From contig JAYQKE010000006.1 of assembly GCA_038142525.1 (NCBI GenBank), positions 1-64,000 of the forward strand: DNA of 64,000 bases, written 5' to 3'. The position numbers and the translations under genes were made by a program. Of this stretch, positions 1 through 8,617 are shown in pieces; the stretch's first letter is position 1, and every line of letters begins with the position of its first letter. This stretch comes from CAJQHK01 sp038142525. Its GTDB lineage: Bacteria; Pseudomonadota; Alphaproteobacteria; Rickettsiales; UBA1997. The notes under the pieces were generated by a model. It had not been told where the DNA came from, did not search any database, and saw only the letters and a program-made list of their open reading frames with translations.

Positions 1-141
1 TTTATTGAAGTAATTATTTTGAATTAGGTTATTGGTAATTTCTGTACCAAGATTTGACTTGAGGTGGGAGTGGGTAATATTTGGATCTGCTTGCTCTACA
101 ATATCAATTAGCAATTTAAATGTCTGGCTGTCTAACTTCAT
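1..141 (-). CDS. Partial hypothetical protein, runs off left edge
   Basis: An open frame on the minus strand starts with ATG at 141 and is still open at base 1, giving 47 codons that begin MKLDSQTFKLLIDIVEQAD. Its ATG overlaps the TGA of the upstream minus-strand gene in an ATGA arrangement, which is typical of translational coupling, so the two are probably one operon. The visible part has no signal peptide or membrane segment and I do not recognise a family. The rest of the gene lies outside the window. Confidence 0.55.
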   Translation of the reverse strand, partial: MKLDSQTFKLLIDIVEQADPNITHSHLKSNLGTEITNNLIQNNYFNK

Positions 142-1316
142 ATTTTTTCAACGATTCCCCATTTTTCTAGATATTTATCACCAATGATTTTTTCTTTTTC
201 AGTTCTATCTTTCAAATCACAACCATTAGGATCGGTAATATTAACGTGGATTAGTTTGCCTCTAGGATTTTTAGTATCAGGCTTGAATTTGATTGATAAT
301 CTAATTTTCTTTATTTCAAAAGAGCCCGTGAGAGGATTATTGTTGCCAAACCATTTTCTACTTTTTTCATAAATATCCTCATGATCTAAAAAGCCAGATT
401 GTAAAATATTAGAACCTTTTCCGTTAATAGGAGATAATTGTATCAAGGTTACTTTTATATCTTGAATCCCATCTTTTATATCAACATCTTTCATCAAATC
501 CTGATAAGATTTGAATTTGGAAATATTGTATTTTTTAAGCCTAATTTCAAACTTATCATTTTCTGTTTTTAAGAAAATATTGGCAAATTTCTTGGCTAAA
601 AATTCTCGATTATCTTTTGAGTTTGAGATAACTTCAATTAATCCACTAGCTGGTTCATAGCTAATTGAAAAATCTTTTGCAGGAGAAAAATATTTAGTAA
701 CCACCTTATCTTGATCAAAGGCTTGTATTGATTTTGGTAAATCATCATGAAATGCCATTAAACTGCAAACTTTAAATTCATTTCCATCGACATCCTCTTT
801 GCTTCTGGAATTAAATTCAATTTGTAGCTTTTTGCTAATATTAAAATGTTCTAAAACTAAATTCTTAAATTTGGCTATATTTTCTTCTGATTTATCAATT
901 TCTCTATCTTTAGGGCCAACAAATGCATTCCATTCCTTTGATTTTCTTTTATTGTCATAGGAGGAAAAATATTCTGCTGTTTTAAATTTTTCAGGATGAT
1001 TTGTGTAAGCCCAAAGGCTTCTAGCATGATCACTCTTTTGATCGAGAAAATCTTTATTTGCTCCAATAACGCAACATAAGGCATTTTGACCCAATTCATC
1101 ACTCATGCCATGAACTCGGTCAATAGTATCAAATAGATTCTGTTTTTTGCCATCTTCGCAATTCCAAATAAAGCAAAATAAATCATCGTGATATTTTTTG
1201 CTTTTACCATCCCATTTAAAATTATCAGAAACTTCGATAATATCATTACCAACTAAAAAGTTCTTCAAATCTTCTTCTGGGGTATTTCTGATAAATTTTT
1301 TTACCTTTGTTTCCAT
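138..1316 (-). CDS. Hypothetical protein, 392 aa, unknown function
   Basis: An intact soluble protein of 392 residues, rich in Lys, Asp, Asn and Ile, with no signal peptide and no membrane helix. I do not recognise a family or a catalytic motif; Cys residues are few and scattered, arguing against a zinc ribbon. It is transcribed away from the UmuD-like gene at 1409 across a 92-bp intergenic region and is coupled through ATGA to a downstream gene at the left edge. The neighbouring self-cleaving-repressor-like gene and recombinase module make an accessory or phage-derived origin plausible, but this is inference from position only. Confidence 0.7.
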   Translation of the reverse strand: METKVKKFIRNTPEEDLKNFLVGNDIIEVSDNFKWDGKSKKYHDDLFCFIWNCEDGKKQNLFDTIDRVHGMSDELGQNALCCVIGANKDFLDQKSDHARSLWAYTNHPEKFKTAEYFSSYDNKRKSKEWNAFVGPKDREIDKSEENIAKFKNLVLEHFNISKKLQIEFNSRSKEDVDGNEFKVCSLMAFHDDLPKSIQAFDQDKVVTKYFSPAKDFSISYEPASGLIEVISNSKDNREFLAKKFANIFLKTENDKFEIRLKKYNISKFKSYQDLMKDVDIKDGIQDIKVTLIQLSPINGKGSNILQSGFLDHEDIYEKSRKWFGNNNPLTGSFEIKKIRLSIKFKPDTKNPRGKLIHVNITDPNGCDLKDRTEKEKIIGDKYLEKWGIVEKI

Positions 1317-1408
1317 GAGAGAATATAGTTTTAATTGAATTTTAAAATGAATTAAGTACCTTATTCTAAGATGACTTTAATTTTCTTACAATAAAAAAAC
1401 TATTTCTT

Positions 1409-1939
1409 ATGAAAAAAATGAAACGAGGTGGAGCAAGAAAAGGTGCTGGAAGGCCATCAGGACAGGGTCGATATGGTGAACCAACAAAAATCATGAGAGT
1501 ACCTGTAAGCATGATGGATACAGTCAAAGATATGATGGAAAGTAAGACAAAAGATTTTGCTCTTCCTTTATTCGATATGAAAGTTGAGGCAGGTGTTCCA
1601 AATTTTACCGATTCAGATAATTATGAATTATATAATCTAGGTGAAAAATTCATGATGAGTAATCCTGATGATCATTTTTTGGTTAAAGTATCAGGTTACT
1701 CTATGAAAGATGCAGGAATTCTTCCTGATGATATTTTATTAGTTAACAAAGCTCAAGAGGCTAGAGATGGCGATATTATTATTGCCTCAGTTGATAATGG
1801 TGCAGTTGTAAAAAGACTTAGTCAAAAAGATGGAATAACTAAGTTAATTTCAGAAAATGAAGATTATCCTGATATTGAAGATGAAGAACAAAATCTTCAT
1901 TTCTGGGGAGTGGTGGCAAAGGTAATTAGAGAATATTAG
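1409..1939 (+). CDS. UmuD/LexA-like S24 peptidase
   Basis: A 176-residue S24 family protein. The C-terminal half carries the Ser-Lys dyad: Ser98 in SGYSM and Lys135 in AVVKRL. An Ala61-Gly62 pair followed by VPNF sits where UmuD and LexA cut themselves. The N-terminus is basic and glycine-rich (RGGARKGAGRPSGQGR) and lacks the winged helix of LexA, so it is closer to UmuD-like proteins than to a classical repressor. UmuD with UmuC forms the error-prone polymerase V, but no umuC is present nearby. It is intact and starts at ATG 1409. It could act as a stand-alone UmuD or as a regulator of the mobile genes around it. Confidence 0.85.
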   Translation: MKKMKRGGARKGAGRPSGQGRYGEPTKIMRVPVSMMDTVKDMMESKTKDFALPLFDMKVEAGVPNFTDSDNYELYNLGEKFMMSNPDDHFLVKVSGYSMKDAGILPDDILLVNKAQEARDGDIIIASVDNGAVVKRLSQKDGITKLISENEDYPDIEDEEQNLHFWGVVAKVIREY

Positions 1940-1942
1940 ATA

Positions 1943-2368
1943 ATGAATAATTTTTTAGATTTAATATTCCTATTTTTATCTTAATTTTTTGCAGCAACAA
2001 TATTTCCAGCAAAGTCAGAGCTTGTTTTAGCGTCTTTAAATATTGCAGATAATCATGATAAATTTTTGTTGGTTGCAATTGCTACAACAGGAAATGTTTT
2101 GGGAGCTTTGGTAAATTGGTTTATTGGTTATTATTTGATTAAATTTAAAAATAAAAAATGGTTTCCAATCCAAAAGAGAAAAATTGATAAATATTCCAGA
2201 TTTTATCAAAAATGGGGCGTATGGTCACTATTATTAGCTTGGATGCCAATAATTGGCGATCCCCTAACAATAATTGCTGGAATGTTTAAAACTAATATTT
2301 GGCTATTCCTAACATTAGTGACAATTGGAAAATTAAGCAGATATCTATTAATTATTTTTGTTACTTAA
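1943..2368 (+). CDS. YqaA/DedA-like membrane protein, in-frame stop
   Basis: The frame starts at ATG 1943, right after the UmuD-like gene, and reads through TAA at 1982-1984 into a 100-residue open segment. The combined product has a first segment resembling LSxFFAATIFPAKSE, typical of the YqaA branch of DedA-type inner-membrane proteins, then a helix with GNVLGALVNWFIG, the conserved WxxxRxLxxxxxxG-like middle and a final helix. The stop replaces what is normally a small residue after the first helix. Both halves are in the same frame, so a single substitution explains the break. As read it is non-functional unless translation restarts internally. Confidence 0.7.
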
Positions 2369-2655
2369 TATTTCTTAAATATCTCCTTTAGCTCATTTAT
2401 TTTTTCTTCAATATCAGAGTCTTTCTTTAGTTCAAAAGCTTCTTTAACACAATTAGTTAAGTGAGTCTCAAGCAAGTTAGCTTGAAGAGAGTTGATAGCA
2501 GATTTAACAGCTCCTAATTGTTGCAAAATATCTACGCAATATCGCTTATCATCAACCATCTTGATAATACCATTAATCTGACCTGCAATTTTCTTTAATC
2601 TTGGTAATTCTTTTGAATTGTCAGGATGCTCTTTACTGCAACATTTTTTAGTCAT
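2365..2655 (-). CDS. CsoR/RcnR-family metal-sensing repressor
   Basis: A 96-residue all-helical protein of the DUF156 (CsoR/RcnR/FrmR) family, which represses metal-efflux or sulfur-stress genes and lets go of DNA on ligand binding. The CsoR ligand pattern is present: Cys40 in YCVDI, His65 and Cys69 in THLTNC, spaced like the Cys-His-Cys copper site. An additional N-terminal CC pair and His are also present. It is the last gene of a minus-strand run behind MerT-like, MerP-like and outer-membrane genes, so it probably controls that run. The ligand could be Cu(I) or another thiophilic metal; the sequence alone does not decide. Confidence 0.85.
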   Translation of the reverse strand: MTKKCCSKEHPDNSKELPRLKKIAGQINGIIKMVDDKRYCVDILQQLGAVKSAINSLQANLLETHLTNCVKEAFELKKDSDIEEKINELKEIFKKY

Positions 2656-2657
2656 TT

Positions 2658-3032
2658 TTAAGAAATTAATAGGATTAGAATATATTTAAAAAAGAAGCTG
2701 ATAGCCAAAATTATCACTGATAACCACCAGATAATCTTATTGAATTTTTTGGTTTTATTGCACATCTCGGCTAGTTTTTTATCGGCTGGACAGCTTTGTG
2801 GCTTGATGAAGATAAAATACCCACCAATTAAAAGCAGAATTTCAGCAATGGCAAATAAATATAAGCTTCTTTCAGCCAACCATGTAATAAAAGGGAAGCT
2901 TGCGGTTAAGCTAGCAAATACCGCACCCATTCCCAACGTTACCAAAATTATTGGCAAGGCACAGCATAGTATTGTTGAAATTGAGGTAAATAATCCAAAA
3001 AATGGTAATAATGATTCTTTTATCTTAATCAT
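2658..3032 (-). CDS. MerT-like metal transport membrane protein
   Basis: A 124-residue inner-membrane protein with about three hydrophobic helices. The first helix carries a vicinal Cys23-Cys24 pair in TILCCALP and a cytoplasmic-loop-like segment carries Cys81 and Cys91, the arrangement known from MerT, where the pairs hand a thiophilic cation from MerP to the cytoplasm. It sits between a MerP-like gene (6 bases upstream) and a CsoR-like gene (2 bases downstream). No merA reductase is seen, so mercury detoxification as such is not supported; uptake or movement of Cu or Hg are both possible. Confidence 0.8.
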   Translation of the reverse strand: MIKIKESLLPFFGLFTSISTILCCALPIILVTLGMGAVFASLTASFPFITWLAERSLYLFAIAEILLLIGGYFIFIKPQSCPADKKLAEMCNKTKKFNKIIWWLSVIILAISFFFKYILILLIS

Positions 3033-3037
3033 ATATT

Positions 3038-3322
3038 CTAACGATTAATTTTAACTACATTATAACCATTATTAACTATAGTGTCTTTTATGGTTTTATC
3101 AGATAAATCTTTTCCATCTTTAAAAGTTAGAAATACTTTCTTTTGATCTAGATCAACTTTCACCTCTTTTACCTCATCTTTCTTTTTGAAGTTCTTTTCT
3201 ATTGTAACGGCACAAAATTCACAGACCAAGCCATTAACATCAACGTTAATTTCTTTAGCAAAAGCAGAGGAAATATTGATTAAAAATATAAGTGAAAAAA
3301 CAGCAATAAATTTTCTAAACAT
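3038..3322 (-). CDS. MerP-like periplasmic metal-binding protein
   Basis: A 94-residue protein with a cleavable signal peptide (cut likely after AFA at residue 22) followed by a single heavy-metal-associated domain. The metal motif is GLVCEFC with Cys34 and Cys37, and the domain ends with the NNGY segment usual before the last strand. Such proteins collect a thiophilic ion in the periplasm and pass it to the MerT-type membrane partner, which is the next gene. The layout OMP-MerP-MerT-CsoR reads as one operon with gaps under 7 bases. Confidence 0.85.
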   Translation of the reverse strand: MFRKFIAVFSLIFLINISSAFAKEINVDVNGLVCEFCAVTIEKNFKKKDEVKEVKVDLDQKKVFLTFKDGKDLSDKTIKDTIVNNGYNVVKINR

Positions 3323-3324
3323 AA

Positions 3325-3978
3325 TTAAAATCTCGCAATAAAGTTAAATAAAATTCTCTTATTAGAACTTACCCCAAATTCAGCTAAATGAGCACCTTTG
3401 AAGAATCTAACAAGAGGAGTCGCAATTACTTCATCTCCTTCAAATTCAGGAGTATGAGTTACTTGAAGCATTAACCAAGTATGAAGATTACCATAATTTG
3501 CCACATAAGGAGCAATTCCAACCCTAGCACTTTGTTGAAACTGAGAAATGATATCTCCATCTGACTTGTAATATCTGTTCTCATAGGAGATAAAATATTT
3601 TCTAGTTTCAAAATCTCCTGCTATTCCTGTAAAGCCATATAATTCATTCTTGCCTGATTTATTAGCGTTGCCAATATTTGATTTAAGATAAATATTTCCT
3701 TGAGAACCTGGCATGTTCCATCTTTTTAGAAGATTATTTAATTGAAGACCATTTAGAGCTATTTGATCTCTTCTGAAATATTCACCCTTATAACCAACCG
3801 AATATTTATAACTTGGAGAATAATGAACATGAATAGAATTTTTGATGGCATCGTTATTTTGCATAATTGTTGTACCGCCAGAATAGGAAATAGGACGAGC
3901 AAAAACATTGCTTGCAACAAATGATGATAATATTGTTAGAGTAAGAAATAATTTCATGATAAATAAATATTTATGCAT
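3325..3978 (-). CDS. Putative outer-membrane beta-barrel protein
   Basis: About 217 residues from the ATG at 3978, which is preceded by an AGGGGG stretch at 3982-3987; the alternative ATG at 3957 would leave a more standard signal peptide but puts the ribosome site too far away. A signal peptide ends near VFARP. The mature part alternates polar and aromatic residues as in a beta barrel and ends with Arg-Phe, the usual C-terminal signal for outer-membrane insertion. It is the first gene of the MerP/MerT/CsoR run, so it may pass metal across the outer membrane. I do not recognise a named family. Confidence 0.6.
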   Translation of the reverse strand: MHKYLFIMKLFLTLTILSSFVASNVFARPISYSGGTTIMQNNDAIKNSIHVHYSPSYKYSVGYKGEYFRRDQIALNGLQLNNLLKRWNMPGSQGNIYLKSNIGNANKSGKNELYGFTGIAGDFETRKYFISYENRYYKSDGDIISQFQQSARVGIAPYVANYGNLHTWLMLQVTHTPEFEGDEVIATPLVRFFKGAHLAEFGVSSNKRILFNFIARF

Positions 3979-4017
3979 ATACCCCCTAATATAATGAAGA
4001 ATTATAAAATGCAATAA

Positions 4018-4366
4018 ATGATTAGTTACCAACTTCACATTAACATTAATAACAATATTGAAATAGGGATAGGAAAGCTTGGCAAATTTACCTTCCCAAG
4101 AGGACATTATATCTATACAGGATCAGCCAAGAAAGAATATCGATGAAAGAATTAAAAGACATCAATCAAATTCTCCTGATAAAAAACTTCATTGGCATAT
4201 CGACTTTTTACTAAATGATAAAAATGCCAAAATTACTAAGGTGCAAAAATTTGATAAAGAAGAATGTATCTTAAATCAGGAAACTTGCGGTGAAATTATT
4301 GTTCCTGGTTTTGGAAGTTCTGATTGTAAAAATAAATGTAAATCACACCTCAAATATCTTGGTTAA
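4018..4366 (+). CDS. DUF123 GIY-YIG-like nuclease, frameshifted
   Basis: The frame from ATG 4018 gives GKFTFPRGHYIYTGSAKK, then the reading continues one base out of phase as KNIDERIKRH, KLHWHIDFLL and the end VPGFGSSDCK...SHL. This is the DUF123 family, a GIY-YIG-fold protein often fused or next to endonuclease III. A single extra base near 4132 explains the shift. The conserved HWHID and GFGSSDC motifs are intact. It is divergent from the outer-membrane gene at 3978. It is either a small inactive relic or a good gene with a sequence error. Confidence 0.75.
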
Positions 4367-4475
4367 ATTACCCTCATAGTAAACATTAGAACATATGGGT
4401 AATCAAGTGTCATTGTGCTTCTAGCATCATTTCATATTCTAATAATAGAATTTTAGAAAACGAATTTGATAGCGC
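4367..4475. other. Spacer before recombinase module
   Basis: AT-rich spacer between the DUF123 gene and the recombinase module. It begins with GTTAAATTACCCTC directly at the DUF123 stop; a near copy, GTTAAAATTACCTC, follows the last gene of the module at about 6817. This pair may mark the ends of the inserted element. No gene is seen in the spacer itself. Confidence 0.3.
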
Positions 4476-4675
4476 ATGAAACTACAAACTAAGACACAAA
4501 AAAACAAGAAAAATCCCCTCATCAAAGACTGTCTGAAATCGGAGAAATATTAGCAACTGCCATCCGTCGTTTAGATATCAAAGAATCTTCGCTAAAAAGA
4601 GACGAACAACTTGACTTGCAACCTTTCGCAAGCGTTCATAGAGCCAGTAATAACCTGAATTTAGAACGTTTATGA
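4476..4675 (+). CDS. Small ORF preceding DUF2924, frameshifted
   Basis: From ATG 4476 the frame gives MKLQTKTQK, and after the A-tract at 4498-4504 the phase that stays open reads SPHQRLSEIGEILATAIRRLD to a TGA at 4673-4675. The segment RLSEIGEILATAIRRL resembles the short conserved proteins that precede DUF2924 genes in alphaproteobacterial recombinase modules. The stop overlaps the DUF2924 start as ATGA, which supports real coding. There is no ATG in the second phase, so either a base is missing in the A-tract or an alternative start is used. Function unknown. Confidence 0.5.
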
Positions 4676-5091
4676 GCAAATCAATTATTAGACAAATTAT
4701 TGAATTAGAAAGTAAGTCGGCAAGTGACCTTCGGCAAATTTATAATGAGATTATGCCAAAAAAATGCGTGGCTAATACTAATAAGGAATTTTTAAGACCA
4801 AGAATAGCTTATCGGCTACAAGAATTGGCATTTGGAGCGTTGGATGATGAATCAATCGATAATCTCAATAAAATCGCTAATGGCACATCAACCTCAATTT
4901 TAAAGAAACATACCGATCTATTACCAGGTACTAAAATATGCAGAGAGTGGCAAGGAGTTATGCATCAGGTCGAAGTTTTAAAGGACTCTTTTGAATATGA
5001 CGGCAAGAAGTGGAAAAGCCTATCTGCTATTGCCAGAAAAATAACTGGCACCAGATGGAATGGGCCTAAATTCTTTAAATTACAGTCATGA
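4672..5091 (+). CDS. DUF2924 domain protein
   Basis: A 139-residue soluble protein of the DUF2924 family, common in alphaproteobacterial phages and islands next to large serine recombinases. The family signature is clear in the C-terminal half: LLPGTKICREWQGVMHQVEVL followed by DGKKWKSLSAIARKITGTRWNGPKFF. Its stop overlaps the recombinase ATG by four bases, and its own start overlaps the small ORF upstream, so the three are translationally coupled. The family's role is not established; a helper in recombination or its control is an inference from the constant neighbourhood. Confidence 0.9.
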   Translation: MSKSIIRQIIELESKSASDLRQIYNEIMPKKCVANTNKEFLRPRIAYRLQELAFGALDDESIDNLNKIANGTSTSILKKHTDLLPGTKICREWQGVMHQVEVLKDSFEYDGKKWKSLSAIARKITGTRWNGPKFFKLQS

Positions 5092-6407
5092 TAGATAATA
5101 TAAGAAATAAACAAAAAATAAGATGTGCTATTTATACCAGGAAATCCTGCGAGGAAGGATTGGAACAAGAATTTAATTCTTTAGATGCACAAAGAGCTTC
5201 AGCGGAAAATTATATCTCCTCTCAAGCTCATGAAGGCTGGGTTTTGGTAAATGATCATTATGATGATGGTGGATTTAGTGGCGGTAATTTAGAAAGACCA
5301 GCTCTGCAAAGATTATTTCAAGATATCAGGGAGGATAAAATTGACTGCATCATTGTTTATAAGATGGATCGCTTAACCAGATCACTTTTAGATTTTTCTA
5401 AAATTATCCAATTGCTTGATGAACATAATGTCAGTTTCGTCTCAGTAACCCAGAGTTTTAACACCGCCAATTCAATGGGCAGGTTAATGCTTAATGTCTT
5501 GTTATCATTTGCTCAATATGAGAGGGAATTAACATCTGAGCGAATTAAAGATAAATTAGAAGCCTCATGCAAAAGAGGTATGTGGATGGGTGGTAATATT
5601 CCGCTTGGCTATGATGCAAAAGATAGAAAATTACTCATAAATGAAAAGGAAGCAAAAATTGTTAGAATATTATTTCAAAATTTTGCAGAAACCGCTTCAA
5701 TTACCGAAACATCTAGAGAATTAAATAATCTTGGATTTGCCACCAAAACTTGGATCTCAAATAATGGTAAGCTTCATAAGGGTAAAAGATTTAATAAATC
5801 CAATGTCAGAAGAATTTTAAATAATCATCTTTATATCGGCAAAGTTAAGCATAAAGATAAGCTTTTTGATGGGATGCATAAACCAATTATTGATGATCAG
5901 ACTTGGCAAAAAACAAGAGATTTACTATCAACCAACAATAAAATTCAATTACCATCATCAAGAGTTACAACAGCTCCGCTTTTAAAAGGAATTATGAATT
6001 GTGGCATTTGTGGCTCAAAAATGACTCCAACATACACAACAAAGCAAGGCAAAAGATATCGATATTATATTTGTCAGGGAAAATTAAAGGGTAGCTGTGA
6101 TTCATGTCCAGTTGGCAGAATATCGGCTAATGAAACTGAGAATCTAGTGACTGACCAAGTTTTAAATTTCTTAAAAAAGCCAGAATTTATAATTCATACT
6201 ATCAATGCCAAGAAGAACGATTTGTCAGAAAATAAGATCATCAACTCATTTAAAACAATTGATAAAATCTGGGATGAACTATTTCCAGTTGAACAAGCAA
6301 GAATTATTAACCTTCTAATCAAGCAAATTGATATCAAGCCTGAAGGGCTAAATATCAAAATCTTTAAAGAAGGACTTCACTCATTATCAACCGAATTAAC
6401 GAATTAA
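5088..6407 (+). CDS. Large serine recombinase
   Basis: A 439-residue serine integrase/resolvase family protein. The N-terminal catalytic domain has IYTRKS with nucleophile Ser20, LDAQRASAENYI, a DGGFSGGNLERPALQRL loop, YKMDRLTRSLLDF and a long E-helix region with FAQYERELTSERIKDK. A recombinase DNA-binding domain follows (roughly 180-300), then a zinc ribbon with CGICGSKMTP and CQGKLKGSCDSC, and a short helical tail. Length is at the lower end for large serine integrases. It is intact. With the upstream DUF2924 gene and the downstream helix-turn-helix gene it forms a standard alphaproteobacterial integrase module, so it probably inserted or excises an element here. Confidence 0.95.
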   Translation: MIDNIRNKQKIRCAIYTRKSCEEGLEQEFNSLDAQRASAENYISSQAHEGWVLVNDHYDDGGFSGGNLERPALQRLFQDIREDKIDCIIVYKMDRLTRSLLDFSKIIQLLDEHNVSFVSVTQSFNTANSMGRLMLNVLLSFAQYERELTSERIKDKLEASCKRGMWMGGNIPLGYDAKDRKLLINEKEAKIVRILFQNFAETASITETSRELNNLGFATKTWISNNGKLHKGKRFNKSNVRRILNNHLYIGKVKHKDKLFDGMHKPIIDDQTWQKTRDLLSTNNKIQLPSSRVTTAPLLKGIMNCGICGSKMTPTYTTKQGKRYRYYICQGKLKGSCDSCPVGRISANETENLVTDQVLNFLKKPEFIIHTINAKKNDLSENKIINSFKTIDKIWDELFPVEQARIINLLIKQIDIKPEGLNIKIFKEGLHSLSTELTN

Positions 6408-6410
6408 AAA

Positions 6411-6821
6411 ATGCAAGAAATTCAACAAAATATAAATGAAGAAACTATCGATATTTTTGTACCAATTCAAATAAAAAAACGAGGTGGTACTGCGATGGTA
6501 ATTTGCCCTAAAAATACAACGACAGATGAACAGAAATCCTATTTTGATGACAAATTAATCAAGATGATTGGCAAAGCTCATAAATGGAAAAATTTGATGG
6601 AGGAAGGTAAATTTGATTCTTTGGCAGATATTGCCAGAAAAGAAAAAGTTGGAACTTCTTATGTCAGTAAAGTTTTTAACCTTAATTTTTTATCACCAAA
6701 AATTGTAAAAGCAGTTTTAACTGGCACTCAGCCAAGGACTTTAAAATTACAGGATATAATTGCTAAGCAGATGCCTGATTTATGGCAGGAGCAAGAGGAG
6801 GTATTGGGGTTTAAAAGTTAA
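6411..6821 (+). CDS. Helix-turn-helix protein of recombinase module
   Basis: A 136-residue protein starting 4 bases after the recombinase stop. The middle reads AHKWKNLMEEGKFDSLADIARKEKVGTSYVSKVFNL, a helix-turn-helix of the type found in the small protein that regularly follows DUF2924/serine recombinase pairs; the C-terminus has LTGTQPRTLKLQDI and LWQEQ, also typical. It probably binds DNA as regulator or directionality factor, but no function is proven for the family. It closes the module. Confidence 0.8.
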   Translation: MQEIQQNINEETIDIFVPIQIKKRGGTAMVICPKNTTTDEQKSYFDDKLIKMIGKAHKWKNLMEEGKFDSLADIARKEKVGTSYVSKVFNLNFLSPKIVKAVLTGTQPRTLKLQDIIAKQMPDLWQEQEEVLGFKS

Positions 6822-6841
6822 AATTACCTCTTGGGTAATTT
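6821..6841 (+). terminator. Stem-loop after recombinase module
   Basis: AAATTACC at 6821-6828 pairs with GGTAATTT at 6834-6841 around a 5-base loop, right after the last gene of the module. The following bases are T-rich but not a clean U-run, so termination is plausible rather than sure. The left arm may also belong to a module boundary repeat. Confidence 0.4.
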
Positions 6842-6904
6842 AAGTAGCTTTGTTTTTGTAATAAAGGATTGAATTTTATGATTTTTCTAGTAGAGTTTTA
6901 ATCT

Positions 6905-7234
6905 ATGTCTGTACACAAATTTGCAATACATTTCCTGATTATCCTATCAATGCTATCAGCTGGTATTGCCTCTGATCATATATGCTTGGATAGCAATGCA
7001 GAAAATAATGTCTCTGTAGTAGCTTCATCTGATCATTCTGACAATTCTTCTTCCGATATAGCATCTGATTGTCATGAATCTTCTTGTCATCATAATTGTA
7101 ATCATCTTTTTAGTCTTAATCAAAACCTAGATTCAGAACTTTCTGATTTTGTAGAAAAAGACCTTGTCGATTCCTACAATTATTCCATTCCACTAAACTA
7201 CGTTTCTCTTCCTTCCAAACCTCCCAAAGCATAG
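6905..7234 (+). CDS. Small secreted His/Cys-rich protein of czc operon
   Basis: A 109-residue protein with a signal peptide (residues 1-23, cut near AGIAS) and a mature part containing a His/Cys cluster, HESSCHHNCNHLF, suited to metal binding. The C-terminus LPSKPPKA resembles the proline-rich ends of small exported proteins encoded ahead of czcCBA-type operons, where CzcI-like proteins modulate metal resistance. It lies just before czcC on the same strand. The family assignment is by context and general features only. Confidence 0.55.
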   Translation: MSVHKFAIHFLIILSMLSAGIASDHICLDSNAENNVSVVASSDHSDNSSSDIASDCHESSCHHNCNHLFSLNQNLDSELSDFVEKDLVDSYNYSIPLNYVSLPSKPPKA

Positions 7235-7293
7235 CAATTAGTTAAGAGGCAAAATGCCTGTTTATATATTAATTGTTAATCAATGGGAAATTC

Positions 7294-8617
7294 ATGAATT
7301 TATTTAAAATATTATTGTGCATTTGCACCATATTTATAAACTTTTTATCTTGGTCCGAGTCTTATGCTTACGAGCCTCATACACCTAGAGATCATAAATA
7401 TGAAGAATCAATTTATCAAAATAGTAAGGTTATAACTTTAGAAGAAGCCATTACTTTGGGGATGGAATTTTCTCCTGAAGTTAAATCCTCAAAAGCAGGA
7501 ATAGCAGCAGACTAGGGGCTTAGAGAAGCAAGCTGGATATTGGAAAAATCCTAACTTTGAAATTGAAGCAGAAAATATTGCTGGCACAGGGCCATATACA
7601 GGTTCTAATTCTGCGGAATATACTTATAGCCTATCTAAATCTATTGATATAAGTGGAAAAAGAACTGCCCGTAAAAATGCAGCTTCACAAGCAAAAAAAG
7701 CGACCAATAGTAACTTTACCGCATCTAAATTAAACATAGTGCGTAATATTCATGTTGCTTATGCTAGTGTTTTAGCTGAAGCTGAAGCATTAAAGCTTGC
7801 AAAAGAACAGGAAATATTGGCTAAACAAATATTAAAAACTGTTTCCAAACGAGTTAATGCTGCAAGAGAATCAGAAATTCAAAAAATTAAAGCAACAGTT
7901 GCTCATGAAAGTGCGGTAATTGCAACCAATCAAGAAAAACAGCAATTTAATTCAGCTAAACAAAATCTTGCTAAATTATTAGGAAAAGAAACTCTAGATG
8001 TATCTTTGGATCATTCTCACTTTTTTGATCTTGTTGCTCCAGAACCAATTACAACATATCAGGCAAAACTCAGTAATTCACCTATCTTAAAAAGATTTTA
8101 CTATTTGAGCAAAGAAAAGGAATTTTCTTTTGACCTTGAAAGAGCTAGAAAAATTTCAGATCCAACAGTAAAGATAGGAATAAGAGAGTTTAAAGGAGCT
8201 GGCGAGCAAGCATTGGTTGCAGGACTGTCTATACCGCTTCCAATATTTAATTGGAATAGCGGCAATACTTCTAGTGCAAGAGCAGAACTAGATCAGGCAA
8301 GAAATAATGAATTAGGAGCAAAATTATCACTTGAGCAGAATTTAATAGAAGAGTGGAAAAATTGGCAAATATCCTATCAAACTGCTGATAGATTAAGAAA
8401 TACTATATTACCAACTGCTCAAAAAGCGTTTAAGGTTGCTAAATCAGGCTATGAAAAAGGCAAATTTCCATATTTAGAAGTTTTAGATGCTCAGCGTACA
8501 TTATTTGATGCCAGAGCAAAATATCACGTAGCTTTGAAGCAATATCATGTAGCCAGGGCAAATATAGAATTAATCACAACTCCAATTAGTAATTTAAAAG
8601 GTAATAATCATGAATAA
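7294..8617 (+). CDS. czcC: CzcC-like outer-membrane efflux protein, frameshifted
   Basis: The frame from ATG 7294 has a signal peptide ending near SYA and EAITLGMEFSPEVKSSKAGI, then hits TAG at 7513. One base out of phase the sequence continues LEKQAGYWKNPNFEIEAENI and runs to 8617 as an ordinary TolC-family protein with two long coiled-coil repeats and the FPYLEVLDAQRTLFDA motif near the end. A single-base change near 7500-7512 explains the break. As CzcC it would be the trimeric outer-membrane exit duct of a heavy-metal RND pump with the following CzcB and CzcA. The end overlaps the start of czcB by 8 bases. Confidence 0.8.

Noticed and set aside
1982..1984. Stop codon reassignment to explain in-frame TAA codons
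   Set aside because: TAA ends most intact genes here, and the interrupting codons replace different residues, so no single reassignment fits.
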